64,000 nucleotides of DNA, taken from NCBI RefSeq assembly GCF_029813785.1, contig NZ_JARVKY010000010.1, positions 1 to 64,000 of the forward strand. Reading direction: 5' to 3'. The translations under genes were made by a program, and so were the position numbers. This DNA is from Streptomyces sp. DH41 (GTDB taxonomy: Bacteria; Actinomycetota; Actinomycetes; Streptomycetales; Streptomycetaceae). Below, in pieces: positions 50,674 through 59,355 of the stretch. A model generated the notes under the pieces. That model was not told the DNA's origin. It saw nothing but the letters and a program-made list of their open reading frames with translations, and ran no database searches. Position 1 is the stretch's first letter. The number at the start of each line of letters is the position of its first letter.

Positions 50674-51459
50674 ATGTCCGCCGCCACTCAGGAGCGCATG
50701 CCCGCCCTCTACCTCAGCCACGGCGCCCCACCCCTCGCCGACGACCCCGTCTGGCCCGGCGAACTCGCCGCGTGGGCCGCCGCCCTCCCGCGCCCCAAGG
50801 CGATCCTCGTCGTCTCCGCCCACTGGGAGGAGGCCCCGCTCGCCCTCGGCGCCACTCGGACCGTCCCGCTGGTCTACGACTTCTGGGGCTTCCCGGAGCA
50901 CTACTACCAGGTGCGCTACGAGGCCCCCGGCGCCCCCGCGCTCGCCGAGTCCGTACGCAAGCTGCTGCGCGCCCCCGGTACGTCCGTGCAGGACGTCCCC
51001 GACCGCGGCCTCGACCACGGCGCGTACGTGCCGCTCGTCGAGATGTATCCCGGCGCCGACATCCCGGTCCTCCAGGTCTCCATGCCGACCCTCGACCCGG
51101 CACGGCTCATGGAGACCGGCCGCAGACTCGCGCCGCTGCGCGACGAGGGGGTGCTGATCATCGGATCCGGCTTCTTCACCCACAACCTCGCCGCGCTGCG
51201 CCGGAGCGGCGTCCCCGCCTGGTCCGCGGAGTTCGACGACTGGGGCCGGCGCGCGCTGGAGGCCGGTGACGTGGACGGGCTGCTCGACTTCGCCCGCAAG
51301 TCCCCGGCGGGCCTGCTCGCCCATCCGCGCACCGAGCACTTCGCCCCGCTGTTCGTGACCATGGGGGCGGCGGACGCGGCCGGCGAGCTGGACCTGCGGA
51401 AGTCCGTGATCGACGGGTTCTGGATGGGGCTGGCCAAGCGGTCGGTGCAGTTCGGCTGA
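50674..51459 (+). CDS. Class III extradiol dioxygenase (DODA/YgiD-like)
   Basis: 261 residues. ALYLSHGAPPLADDP gives the first metal His; VVSAHWEEAPL the second; LDHGAYVPLVEMYP the third. This is the 4,5-DOPA-extradiol-dioxygenase-like subgroup (ring-cleaving, Fe or Zn). GTG-free ATG 50674 has GGGAG at 9 bp. Under control of the divergent MarR by inference. Confidence 0.92.
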   Translation: MSAATQERMPALYLSHGAPPLADDPVWPGELAAWAAALPRPKAILVVSAHWEEAPLALGATRTVPLVYDFWGFPEHYYQVRYEAPGAPALAESVRKLLRAPGTSVQDVPDRGLDHGAYVPLVEMYPGADIPVLQVSMPTLDPARLMETGRRLAPLRDEGVLIIGSGFFTHNLAALRRSGVPAWSAEFDDWGRRALEAGDVDGLLDFARKSPAGLLAHPRTEHFAPLFVTMGAADAAGELDLRKSVIDGFWMGLAKRSVQFG

Positions 51460-51526
51460 CCGGGCACGGGGCGGAATACGGGAAGGGCTGGAACGGCTTG
51501 CTCCTGGAGTGGCCGCTCACCGGGCC

Positions 51527-51608
51527 GCCTTCCCGCTGGAGCGGCCTTCCCGCTGGAGCGGCCTTCCCGCTGGAGCGGACTTCCCGCTGGGGTGGCTTCC
51601 CGCTAGAG
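51527..51608. repeat. 17-bp tandem minisatellite at acetyltransferase 3' end
   Basis: Three perfect and two degenerate copies of a 17-bp unit (GCCTTCCCGCTGGAGCG) running into the acetyltransferase stop codon (51,603). Confidence 0.85.
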
Positions 51609-52121
51609 GGGCTTCTCGTACCAGGCCACGTCCCAGTACCGGCCGAATTTGCGGCCCACCTCGCGGTACGTGCCGACGTACCGGAAACCGAAGCGTTCGT
51701 GCAGTCGGGCGGAGGCCTCGTTGGGCTGCGCGATGCCCGCGTAGGCGCGGTGCAGGTCCTCGCTCGCCAGGGCCTCGAAGAGGGCCGTGTAGAGCAGTGT
51801 GCCGATGCCGCGACGGCCGGCGTACGGGGCGACGTAGACGGTGGTCTCCACCGAGGTCCCGTACGCGGGCTTCGCCCGGTAGGGGCTGGATGTGGCGTAC
51901 CCGAGAATCTCCTGTGAGTCCGCGTCCGTGGCAACCCTCAACCGGTGCGGGCCGTCTTCAGGGTGGGAGAGCAGCCAGGGGCGGCGCTCTTCCGGGGTGA
52001 GGGGTTCGGTGTCGAACGTGATGGGCGTCTCACGGACGTAGTGGTTGTAGAGGTCGGTGAGGGCCTTGAGGTCGTCCTCGACTCCCGGCCTGACCTGGAC
52101 CTCTGTGCGTCCCGACCGCAT
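51603..52121 (-). CDS. GNAT acetyltransferase (phosphinothricin-type)
   Basis: 172 residues. VRPGVEDDLKALTDLYNHYVRETPITF is the PAT-family opening. The acetyl-CoA loop is VYVAPYAGRRGIGTLLYTAL (R-x-x-G-x-G/A form) and the C-terminus is GRKFGRYWDVAWYEKPL. Relatives acetylate phosphinothricin or methionine sulfoximine; here the true substrate is unknown. Start ATG 52121 follows GAGGAGG. Confidence 0.87.
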   Translation of the reverse strand: MRSGRTEVQVRPGVEDDLKALTDLYNHYVRETPITFDTEPLTPEERRPWLLSHPEDGPHRLRVATDADSQEILGYATSSPYRAKPAYGTSVETTVYVAPYAGRRGIGTLLYTALFEALASEDLHRAYAGIAQPNEASARLHERFGFRYVGTYREVGRKFGRYWDVAWYEKPL

Positions 52122-52181
52122 CACGCCTCCTCGTGTGGCGGCACAGGGTACTGCATGATCAGAAAAATCGGGGGGCGGGTT

Positions 52182-52209
52182 GGGAATTCTGTCCGGATTC
52201 CAGTCGTTG
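52182..52209 (+). promoter_or_regulatory. SigR-type promoter of hrdD
   Basis: GGGAAT, 18-nt spacer, GTTG: an exact fit to the GGGAAT-N18-GTT form of the thiol-stress sigma factor SigR. It lies 145 bp before the hrdD start. SigR control of hrdD is known in S. coelicolor. Confidence 0.75.
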
Positions 52210-52353
52210 TTTCCATCGGATGCAGGGCACCCGAGGAGAGTCCCGACAGAGGCCGGAGACCGGATCCGAGACCGGAGGACAACCCCACACGGTGCCGAGT
52301 GTCCACAGGACCACCTGGATCACCCGCTGAACCACCATCGCAAGGGAGCACGC

Positions 52354-53352
52354 ATGGCAACCCGTGCCGTCGCCCGTCGTAAGTCCGCCACCGGCGGGAC
52401 CTCCGACGCGGCAACCAGCGTCCGCGCCAACGGCGGCGAGCTCGCCGACCGCGATCTGGTCGGCATGTACCTGGACGAGATCGCGCGGACACCGCTGCTC
52501 GACGCCGCCAAGGAGGTCGAGCTGTCCCAGACCATCGAGGCGGGTGTCTTCGCGCGGCAGGTCCTCGAAGGCTACGAGGAGACCGGGGCGGATGCCACCC
52601 GGGAGGAGCTCCGGGCCCTGATCGAGGAGAGCGAGCGGGCGAAGGACGTCTTCATCCGCTCCAACCTGCGGCTGGTCGTCGCGGTCGCCCGCCGCTACCC
52701 CCGCAGTGGCCTGCCGCTTCTCGACCTCATCCAGGAGGGCAACGCCGGCCTGGTCCGCGCGGTCGAGAAGTTCGACTACCGCAAGGGCTTCAAGTTCTCG
52801 ACGTACGCGACCTGGTGGATCCGTCAGGCCATCACCCGGTCCATAGCCGACCAGTCGCGCACCATCCGGCTGCCCGTCCACCTGGTGGAGGAGCTGGGCC
52901 GGATCCGGCGCGTCCAGCGCGAGTTCAACCGCGAGCACGGCCGTGAGCCGGAGCCCGCCGAGATCGCCGCCGAGCTCGGTTCCAAGCCGGAGCGCGTCAT
53001 CGACGTACTCGACTGGGCCCGTGACCCCGTCTCGCTGAACATGGCGGTCGACGACGAGGGTGAGACCCAGTTCGGCGACCTGCTCGAGGACACCTCCGCC
53101 GTGTCGCCCGAGCAGTCGGTGATGACGCTGCTGCGCAGCGAGGAGCTCGACGACCTCATCGGCCGCCTCGACCCGCGCACGGCCTCCATCATCAAGATGC
53201 GGTACGGCATCGACGACGGCCGCGAGCGTACGCTGACGGAGGTCGGCAAGGAGCACGGCCTCACGCGCGAGCGCATCCGGCAGATCGAGAAGCACGCGCT
53301 GCTGGAGCTGAAGAAGCTGGCCCGCGACACCGGCTTCGAGGCGGCGGCGTAG
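52354..53352 (+). CDS. hrdD: Group 2 sigma factor HrdD
   Basis: 332 residues, the length of HrdD. Region 1.2 ADRDLVGMYLDEIARTPLLD; region 2 FIRSNLRLVVAVARRYPRSG, DLIQEGNAGLVRAVEKFDY, FSTYATWWIRQAITR; region 3; region 4 RYGIDDGRERTLTEVGKEHGLTRERIRQIE. HrdD directs transcription of a subset of stress and secondary-metabolism genes and is dispensable. ATG 52354 after AAGGGAG. The 510-bp gap 53,353-53,862 holds no convincing gene. Confidence 0.95.
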   Translation: MATRAVARRKSATGGTSDAATSVRANGGELADRDLVGMYLDEIARTPLLDAAKEVELSQTIEAGVFARQVLEGYEETGADATREELRALIEESERAKDVFIRSNLRLVVAVARRYPRSGLPLLDLIQEGNAGLVRAVEKFDYRKGFKFSTYATWWIRQAITRSIADQSRTIRLPVHLVEELGRIRRVQREFNREHGREPEPAEIAAELGSKPERVIDVLDWARDPVSLNMAVDDEGETQFGDLLEDTSAVSPEQSVMTLLRSEELDDLIGRLDPRTASIIKMRYGIDDGRERTLTEVGKEHGLTRERIRQIEKHALLELKKLARDTGFEAAA

Positions 53353-53827
53353 CCCGGTTCGCCGCGCGCGGCGACGGGCGGCGGCGAAGGACGGCGCGAG
53401 AGTGACGGCGTGGCGCGGACGCGATGCGGCGGCGTCGTCACCGGCGGCGTGGTGTGATGCGGGGGCGTGAGGTGACGCGTGCGGCGTACGCCGGTGGCCG
53501 AACCCCGCGCAAACATGGCCGTGTAACGCTGCTTCAACCGGCGGAGGCCGGGAAATAGAACTCCGGGCCCAGCGCTTCCCAGCAGTCCGGGCCCGGGGCG
53601 GCGGCCCTGAACGGGCCTCTCCGCCACTTCGGACCACGTCCCGACGCACTCCCCCCGGCGCCGGGACCTTCCCGAGCCGGGCTCGGCGCCTCTCCCCCCG
53701 GGGCGCCGGGCCCGGCTCCTTCCGTTGAGGGAGCGCGGACCGGCCACCGGGCGGAGAGCAGGCGGGGGAGCGGGCAGGCGGGAGAGGCGGGGCACCCCGA
53801 ACCTGAACCCCGGGGTGGCCCGCCGAA

Positions 53828-53842
53828 TGGCAGATTCTGCCA
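53828..53842. promoter_or_regulatory. Perfect palindrome before the TetR gene
   Basis: TGGCAGATTCTGCCA (7-1-7 palindrome) lies 21 bp before the GTG start, next to a CATAGCCT -10-like element. Likely the autoregulatory operator of the TetR protein. Confidence 0.7.
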
Positions 53843-53862
53843 CAGCGGCATAGCCTGCCGAA

Positions 53863-54714
53863 GTGAGCAGCACGACCACTTCATCGTCGGCGAACCCGCC
53901 CTCCCCATCGCCGCCGGACGCCGGCCTTTCCCCGTCGGCCGGCCCCGCCTCTTCGTCGGCGGCGTCCCCCGCGTCCGAACCGGCTCCCGTCTCGCTGATC
54001 GAGCGGCGCAAGGCCGAGACCCGGATGGAGATCACCCGCGCGGCGGCCCGCCTCTTCGTGGGCCAGGGACTGCGGGCCACCCGGGCCGAGGACATCGCCC
54101 GGGCCGCCGGGGTCGCCCCGCGCACCTTCTACCGCTACTTCGCGACCAAGGAGGAGGCCGTCGCCCCGCTCTACGCCCTGGGCGCCGAGCGCTGGGCGCG
54201 GGCGGTGCGGGAGGCCCCGGCCGAGCTGTCCCCGCCCGAGGCCCTGGAGCACGCCGTACGGCACACGCTGACGCCGGGCGCCGGGGTCTCCGCGACGTCC
54301 TGGGAGTGGGCCCGGGCCCTCATCCGGCTGGCCGAGAGCAGTCCGGCGCTGCGGAAGGTGTGGGCGGAGGTCTGCCAGACGGCGGAGCGGGGGCTCGTGA
54401 AGGCGCTGGCCGAGCGCATGGCCCAGGGTGACGACAACGTTGCCGCGCGACTGGAGCGCTCTCCCGCCACGCACTTCGCGGCTGCCGTCGCGGGGGCGGC
54501 GGTGCGGGTGGCGGTGGAGTACTGGGCGGCCTCCCCCGAGGGGCGCTCCTCCGAGGGGCGCTCCCCCGAGGGGCGCTCCTCCGAGGGGCGCTCCCCCGAG
54601 GGACGCTCGTCCGAGGGCTCCTCGGCCGACGGGGCGCCGGGCCCGTTGGAGCTGGCGTTGCGGAATCTCGCGGTGGTCCGGGGAGTCGATTGGGAGGGTG
54701 CTCGTACGGGGTAG
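53863..54714 (+). CDS. TetR-family regulator (SCO3201-like)
   Basis: 283 residues. There is a Ser/Pro-rich N-terminal 40, then the HTH (EITRAAARLFVGQGLRATRAEDIARAAGVAPRTFYRYFATKEE), a helical ligand domain, and a repetitive SPEGRSSEGR tail (residues 223-250). In S. coelicolor the regulator at this position (SCO3201) can repress antibiotic production when overexpressed. The start is GTG 53863. The tail is unusual and encoded by 15-bp repeats. Confidence 0.88.
   Translation: MSSTTTSSSANPPSPSPPDAGLSPSAGPASSSAASPASEPAPVSLIERRKAETRMEITRAAARLFVGQGLRATRAEDIARAAGVAPRTFYRYFATKEEAVAPLYALGAERWARAVREAPAELSPPEALEHAVRHTLTPGAGVSATSWEWARALIRLAESSPALRKVWAEVCQTAERGLVKALAERMAQGDDNVAARLERSPATHFAAAVAGAAVRVAVEYWAASPEGRSSEGRSPEGRSSEGRSPEGRSSEGSSADGAPGPLELALRNLAVVRGVDWEGARTG
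54532..54619. repeat. 15-bp in-frame repeats in the TetR gene
   Basis: Five to six copies of CCCGAGGGGCGCTCC / TCCGAGGGGCGCTCC encode the SPEGRSSEGR tail between the ligand domain and the last helix. Confidence 0.88.
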
Positions 54715-54745
54715 CCCCAAAAGCCCGCGAGGGCGGACGGAGCCG

Positions 54746-55717
54746 TCATCCGCCCCCCGACGCCCTCGCCAGCCTCGCGCCCAAGCCCCGTACGCACTCC
54801 ACCAGTTCCGCCGGCTCCCGTACCCGGAAGTCCACCCCCAGCATCGCGAGACGCACCGCCATCCACTCCACCGGGTCGGACACGGTCGCCCGCAGCACAC
54901 ACGACGCGCCGCCGTCCGTCGCCTCCGGGGTCCCGAGCCACTGCGGGAGCCGTGCCGCGACGACCTCGGCCGGCGTGTCGAAGGCGACCACGATCTCGTA
55001 CGAGTCGCCGTGCCGCCGCATCGAGCGCCGCAGGTACTCCGCCGCGCTCCCGGTCGGCAGTTCCCGCGGCGCGAACCGAGCGCCCGTGGCGAACGGTTCG
55101 CTCACCCGGTCGACCCGGAAGGTCCGCCAGTCTTCGCGGTCGAGATCGTAGGCGACCAGGTACCAGCGGCGGCCCGTCGACACCAGCCGGTACGGCTCCG
55201 TCACGCGCCGCGACTCGGTGCCGTCCCCCGCGCGGTAGGCGAACCGCAGCCGCTCCCGTCCGGCCACCGTCGAGGCCATGACGGTCAGTGTCTCGGGCGC
55301 GATGCTCGGCCCGTCCCCGCTGGTGAGCGGTGTCGTCGCGGCCTGGAGCGTGGCGACGCGGTGGCGCAGGCGGCCCGGCAGTACCTGCTCCAGCTTGGCC
55401 AGCGCCCGTACCGAGGCCTCGTCCACGCCCTCCACCGCGTGACCGGCGCCGGCGCGCAGCCCGACCGCGATGGCCACGGCCTCCTCGTCGTCGAGGACGA
55501 GCGGCGGCATCGCCTTGCCGGCCACCAGCCGGTAGCCGCCGTCGGAGCCCATGCTCGCCTGCACGGGGTAGCCCAGTTCGCGCAGCCGGTCGATGTCCCG
55601 CCGGACCGTGCGGCGGGAGACCCCGAGCCGGTCGGCGAGCTCGCCGCCGGGCCATTCGCGGGGCGTCTGGAGGAGGGAGAGGAGCGTCAGGAGCCGGGCC
55701 GGAGTGTCCGTCGTCAT
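54746..55717 (-). CDS. WYL-domain HTH regulator (YafY-like)
   Basis: 323 residues: an HTH_11 domain (LLSLLQTPREWPGGELADRLGVSRRTVRRDIDRLRELG) and a WYL domain (GRRWYLVAYDLDREDWRTFRVDRVSEP) with a C-terminal WCX-like part. Divergent from a DHA2 exporter. ATG 55717 chosen over ATG 55738, which is not conserved-looking. Probably controls the exporter through the site at 55,740-55,758. Confidence 0.9.
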   Translation of the reverse strand: MTTDTPARLLTLLSLLQTPREWPGGELADRLGVSRRTVRRDIDRLRELGYPVQASMGSDGGYRLVAGKAMPPLVLDDEEAVAIAVGLRAGAGHAVEGVDEASVRALAKLEQVLPGRLRHRVATLQAATTPLTSGDGPSIAPETLTVMASTVAGRERLRFAYRAGDGTESRRVTEPYRLVSTGRRWYLVAYDLDREDWRTFRVDRVSEPFATGARFAPRELPTGSAAEYLRRSMRRHGDSYEIVVAFDTPAEVVAARLPQWLGTPEATDGGASCVLRATVSDPVEWMAVRLAMLGVDFRVREPAELVECVRGLGARLARASGGG

Positions 55718-55739
55718 GGATCCGAGGATGCCGCACATC

Positions 55740-55758
55740 TAGGACCGGATCTGTCCTA
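55740..55758. promoter_or_regulatory. Inverted-repeat operator between WYL regulator and exporter
   Basis: TAGGAC-CGGATCT-GTCCTA, a perfect 6+6 dyad with a 7-nt spacer, in the 62-bp gap between the two divergent genes. Overlaps both promoters. Confidence 0.75.
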
Positions 55759-55779
55759 CTGGGGTCTTAGCTTCCTCCC

Positions 55780-57297
55780 ATGACCTCAACGCACACCCCG
55801 GGGAACGCTCCCGTCCAGCCCGTCGCAGGCGACCGGCGTCGCTGGTTCGCGCTCGCGATCGTGATGACCGCGGCCTTCATGGACCTGGTCGACGTCACCA
55901 TCGTCAACATCGCGATCCCGTCGATACGGGAGAACGAGGGCGCCACCTACAGCCAGATCCAGTGGATCACCGCCGGTTACGCCCTCGCCTTCGCCGCCGG
56001 CCTGATCACCGGCGGGCGGCTCGGCGACATCCACGGCCGCAAGCGGGTGTTCCTCATCGGCGTCGGCGGCTTCACCCTGGCGTCCGCGCTGTGCGGCCTC
56101 GCCGTGAACCCGGAGATGCTGGTCGCCTCCCGCCTCCTCCAGGGCGCCATGGCGGCGCTGATGGTGCCGCAGGTGCTGTCGATCGTGCACGCCACCTTCC
56201 CGGCGCACGAACGCGGCAAGGTGTTCGGGCTGTTCGGCGCGATCGTCGGACTGGGGGCCGTCTCCGGTCCGCTGCTGGGCGCCCTGCTCACCGAGTGGAA
56301 CCTCTTCGGGCTCGAGTGGCGGCCCATCTTCCTCATCAACCTGCCGGTCGGCGTCGCCGGTCTGATCCTCGGCAGCCGCTTCATCACGGAGTCCAGGGCG
56401 CCGCGTGCCCTCAAGCTGGACCTGGTCGGGGTCGCCCTGGTCACCCTGGGTCTGCTGATGCTGGTCTACCCGCTCACCCAGGGCCGCGAGCTGGACTGGC
56501 CGCTGTGGGGGTACCTGTCGATGGCCGGCGCGTTCGTGGTCCTCGCGGTGCTGGTGGCGTACGAGAGGCGGAAGTCGGCGCGGGACGGTTCGCCGCTGGT
56601 CGAGCTGTCGCTGTTCAAGGTGAAGAGCTTCGCGGCCGGTATCGCCGTGCAGACCGTCTTCGGGATCGCGCTGGGCATCTTCTTCCTGGTGTGGACGCTG
56701 TACATGCAGGTGGGGCTCGGCTGGACCGCGCTGCGGGCCGGGCTGACCGGCGTTCCGTTCTCGATCGCCGTCTCCGTGGCGGCCGGGGTGTCGGTGCAGA
56801 AGCTCGTCCCGCGCTTCGGACGCAAGGTGCTCCAGGCGGGCGCGCTGGTCATGGCGGCCGGAGTACTGCTCTACATCTGGGAGTCCGAGCGGTACGGGCT
56901 CGGCATCACCTCCTGGCAGATGGCGCTGCCGCTCGTCGTGATGGGCGTCGGCATGGGGCTGATCGTCGCGCCGCTGACGGACGCGGTGCTGTCCCAGGTG
57001 CCGCGCGAGCACGCCGGAGCGGCGTCCGGGCTCATCAACACCGTGCAGCAGATGGGCAACGCGCTGGGGCTGGGGCTGGTCTCGGTGGTCTTCTTCGGCA
57101 CCATGAGCGACCACCTGGCCCCGGCCCGCGTCGGCCCGGCGTACGCCGATGCCTTCCAGAACGCGCTGGGCTGGGTGGCCGGGGTGCTGGCCGTCATCTT
57201 CCTGCTGATGTTCGCGCTGCCCAAGCGGCCGGCCCAGCACGTGGAAGGGGCCCAGGAGGAGGAGCGGACGGAGGAGAAGGAGTCCGCGCTGGTCTGA
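55780..57297 (+). CDS. DHA2-type MFS drug exporter
   Basis: 505 residues with 14 helices: MDLVDVTIVNIAIPSIRENE opening, GGRLGDIHGRKRVFLIGVGG (motif A) and GAIVGLGAVSGPLLGALLTE (motif C). EmrB/QacA-type proton-driven exporter, probably regulated by the divergent WYL protein. A very strong terminator follows. Substrate unknown. Confidence 0.93.
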   Translation: MTSTHTPGNAPVQPVAGDRRRWFALAIVMTAAFMDLVDVTIVNIAIPSIRENEGATYSQIQWITAGYALAFAAGLITGGRLGDIHGRKRVFLIGVGGFTLASALCGLAVNPEMLVASRLLQGAMAALMVPQVLSIVHATFPAHERGKVFGLFGAIVGLGAVSGPLLGALLTEWNLFGLEWRPIFLINLPVGVAGLILGSRFITESRAPRALKLDLVGVALVTLGLLMLVYPLTQGRELDWPLWGYLSMAGAFVVLAVLVAYERRKSARDGSPLVELSLFKVKSFAAGIAVQTVFGIALGIFFLVWTLYMQVGLGWTALRAGLTGVPFSIAVSVAAGVSVQKLVPRFGRKVLQAGALVMAAGVLLYIWESERYGLGITSWQMALPLVVMGVGMGLIVAPLTDAVLSQVPREHAGAASGLINTVQQMGNALGLGLVSVVFFGTMSDHLAPARVGPAYADAFQNALGWVAGVLAVIFLLMFALPKRPAQHVEGAQEEERTEEKESALV

Positions 57298-57321
57298 GGC
57301 CACCGCGCTTCGGGAGGGGCA

Positions 57322-57387
57322 GGGCGGAACACCGAGGAGGCGGGTCCGGTACTTCGGTGCCGGGCCCGCCTCCTTGGTGTTCCGCCC
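57322..57387 (+). terminator. Very long intrinsic terminator
   Basis: A 31-bp stem with three mismatches and a TTCG loop (57,353-57,356), 25 bp after the exporter stop. It insulates the exporter from the fructose operon. The UUCG tetraloop is extra-stable in RNA. Confidence 0.92.
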
Positions 57388-57453
57388 GCCTCGCGACCTG
57401 AGCCAAGGGTGTCCGTTCGTGCCCGATTGAGTCCGAGCGGTTCCGTTTCCCTG

Positions 57454-57482
57454 TTTACATTCCGGAATACCGGGCGTAGCCT
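57454..57482 (+). promoter_or_regulatory. fru operon promoter with palindromic operator
   Basis: -35 TTTACA (57,454-57,459), 17-nt spacer, -10 TAGCCT (57,477-57,482). The palindrome ATTCCGGAAT (57,459-57,468) sits in the spacer, right where a repressor would block RNA polymerase. FruR is the likely ligand. Confidence 0.72.
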
Positions 57483-57525
57483 CCACTGAAACCACAGGTT
57501 CGGGCACAGGCGGAGGCGAACGGGC

Positions 57526-58287
57526 ATGTACGCACCGGAGCGGCAGCAGGAGATCCTCCGGCTCGCCCGGGACGGGGGCCGGGTGGACGTGGTGTCGCTG
57601 GCCGAGGAGTTCCAGGTGACGGCGGAGACCATCCGCCGCGACCTCAAGGCCCTCGACCGCGCCGGACTGCTGCGCCGCGTGCACGGCGGCGCGATCCCCG
57701 CCGGACGGCTCGACTTCGAGCCCGACCTCGCCGAGCGCGAGTCCACGGCCGCCGACGAGAAGGACCGGATCGCCAAGGCGGCCCTGGCGGAACTGCCGGC
57801 CGAGGGCACGATGATCCTCGACGCCGGTTCGACGGTGGCCCGCATGGCCGCCGCGCTCCCGCCGGAGGCGTCGCTCACCGTCGTCACCCACAGCCTGCCC
57901 ATCGCGGCCCGCCTCGCCGACCACCCCGGCATCCAGCTCCACCTGGTCGGAGGGCGCGTGCGGCACCGTACGCGCGCCGCCGTGGACGCCTGGGCGCTGC
58001 GCGCGTACGGCGAGATCCGCGCCGACGTACTGGTGGTGGCGGCCAACGGCTTCTCCGTGGAGCACGGCCTGACCACCCCGGACCTCGCCGAGGCCGCCGT
58101 GAAGCGGGCCGCGGTGGCCGCCGCCCGCCGCGTGGTGCTGCTCGCCGACTCCTCCAAGCACGGCCAGGAGCACTTCGCCCGCTTCGGCGCCCTGAGCGAC
58201 GTGGACCTGCTGATCACCGACAGCGGGATGAACCCCGAAGACGCCACCGCCATCGAGCGCGCCGGCACGGAAGTAGTACGCGCATGA
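57526..58287 (+). CDS. fruR: DeoR-family fructose operon repressor
   Basis: 253 residues: N-terminal HTH (QQEILRLARDGGRVDVVSLAEEFQVTAETIRRDLKALD) and a DeoR sugar-phosphate-sensing domain (DAGSTVARMAAAL, VVTHSLPIA). Heads the fru operon and overlaps fruK by 4 bp. By analogy it is released by fructose-1-phosphate. Confidence 0.92.
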   Translation: MYAPERQQEILRLARDGGRVDVVSLAEEFQVTAETIRRDLKALDRAGLLRRVHGGAIPAGRLDFEPDLAERESTAADEKDRIAKAALAELPAEGTMILDAGSTVARMAAALPPEASLTVVTHSLPIAARLADHPGIQLHLVGGRVRHRTRAAVDAWALRAYGEIRADVLVVAANGFSVEHGLTTPDLAEAAVKRAAVAAARRVVLLADSSKHGQEHFARFGALSDVDLLITDSGMNPEDATAIERAGTEVVRA

Positions 58288-59231
58288 TCCTCACCGTCAC
58301 CCCCAACCCCTCCCTGGACCGCACCTACGAGGTCCCCTCCCTCGACCGCGGCGAGGTCGTCCGCGCCACGGGCGAGCGCGTGGACCCGGGCGGCAAGGGC
58401 GTGAACGTCTCGCGCGCGGTGACGGCGGCCGGCCGGCGCACCGTCGCGGTGCTGCCGCTCGGCGGCCCGTCCGGCGCCCTCGTCACCGAACTGCTCGACG
58501 CCCAGGGCATCGAGGTCGCGCCGGTGCCGATCGCCGGGGTCACCCGGGCCAACATCGCGCTCGCCGAGTCCGACGGCGTCCTGACGAAGATCAACGCGCC
58601 GGGTCCCGAGCTGACGGCGGCCGAGCGTGAGCTGCTCCTGGAGACCGTACGGCGGCAGTCGCCCGGCGCGGACTGGATCGCCTGCTGCGGCAGCCTGCCC
58701 CGCCCACTGGCCCCCTCCTGGTACGCCGACCTGGTCGCCCGGGCGCACACCGCGGGCGTCCGCATCGCCCTGGACACCTCCGGGCCCGCACTCCTCCAGG
58801 CGCTGCGCGAGCGGCCCGACGTGGTCAAGCCGAACGCCGAGGAGCTGGCGGAGGCCGTCGGACGCCCCCTGGCCACCGTGGGCGACGCCGTGAAGGCCGC
58901 CGAGGAACTGCGGGAGCTGGGCGCCCGGTCCGTGCTCGCCAGCCTGGGCGCCGACGGACAACTGCTCGTGGCCGACGAGGGCACCTGGTTCGGCAGCGCC
59001 CGGGTGGACGCCGTACGGAGCAATGTCGGCGCCGGGGATTCGTCGCTCGCCGGATTCCTCGTCGCCGGGGGCGCGGGGCCGGGTGCCCTCGCCTCCGCCG
59101 TCGCGCACGGCGCCGCCGCCGTCCGGCTGCCCGGAAGCCTGATGCCGACGCCGGCCGACCTGGATCCGGGCGCGGTGACGGTCACGGCGGAGGTGCCGGT
59201 GGACCGCTCTCTGAAGGAGCCGGCGTCATGA
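58284..59231 (+). CDS. fruK: 1-phosphofructokinase
   Basis: 315 residues, PfkB family: TVTPNPSLDRTYEV opening, DPGGKGVNVSRAVTAAG (first signature) and VGAGDSSLAGFLVAGG (second signature with the catalytic Asp). Converts fructose-1-phosphate to fructose-1,6-bisphosphate. Coupled to fruR; 124 bp before fruA. Confidence 0.95.
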   Translation: MILTVTPNPSLDRTYEVPSLDRGEVVRATGERVDPGGKGVNVSRAVTAAGRRTVAVLPLGGPSGALVTELLDAQGIEVAPVPIAGVTRANIALAESDGVLTKINAPGPELTAAERELLLETVRRQSPGADWIACCGSLPRPLAPSWYADLVARAHTAGVRIALDTSGPALLQALRERPDVVKPNAEELAEAVGRPLATVGDAVKAAEELRELGARSVLASLGADGQLLVADEGTWFGSARVDAVRSNVGAGDSSLAGFLVAGGAGPGALASAVAHGAAAVRLPGSLMPTPADLDPGAVTVTAEVPVDRSLKEPAS

Positions 59232-59355
59232 GACCCCACCCCTTCCCGGACCTCTGTGGCCCGGGCCCTCGCCCCCACCGCAAGTCCCCCGTCCCCCTCC
59301 CCGCCCCCGCCCACCACCCCGCGTTCCGGGCGATACGCGAGCTAAGGAGCCCGCG

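Noticed and set aside
53353..53862. A gene in the gap after hrdD
   Set aside because: Open frames on the minus strand here are Gly/Arg/Pro-rich, lack start signals and overlap the TetR palindrome and promoter.
55786..58173. A 795-codon open frame on the minus strand
   Set aside because: Antisense to the MFS exporter and fruR; His/Gln/Arg-rich low-complexity translation and no ribosome site.
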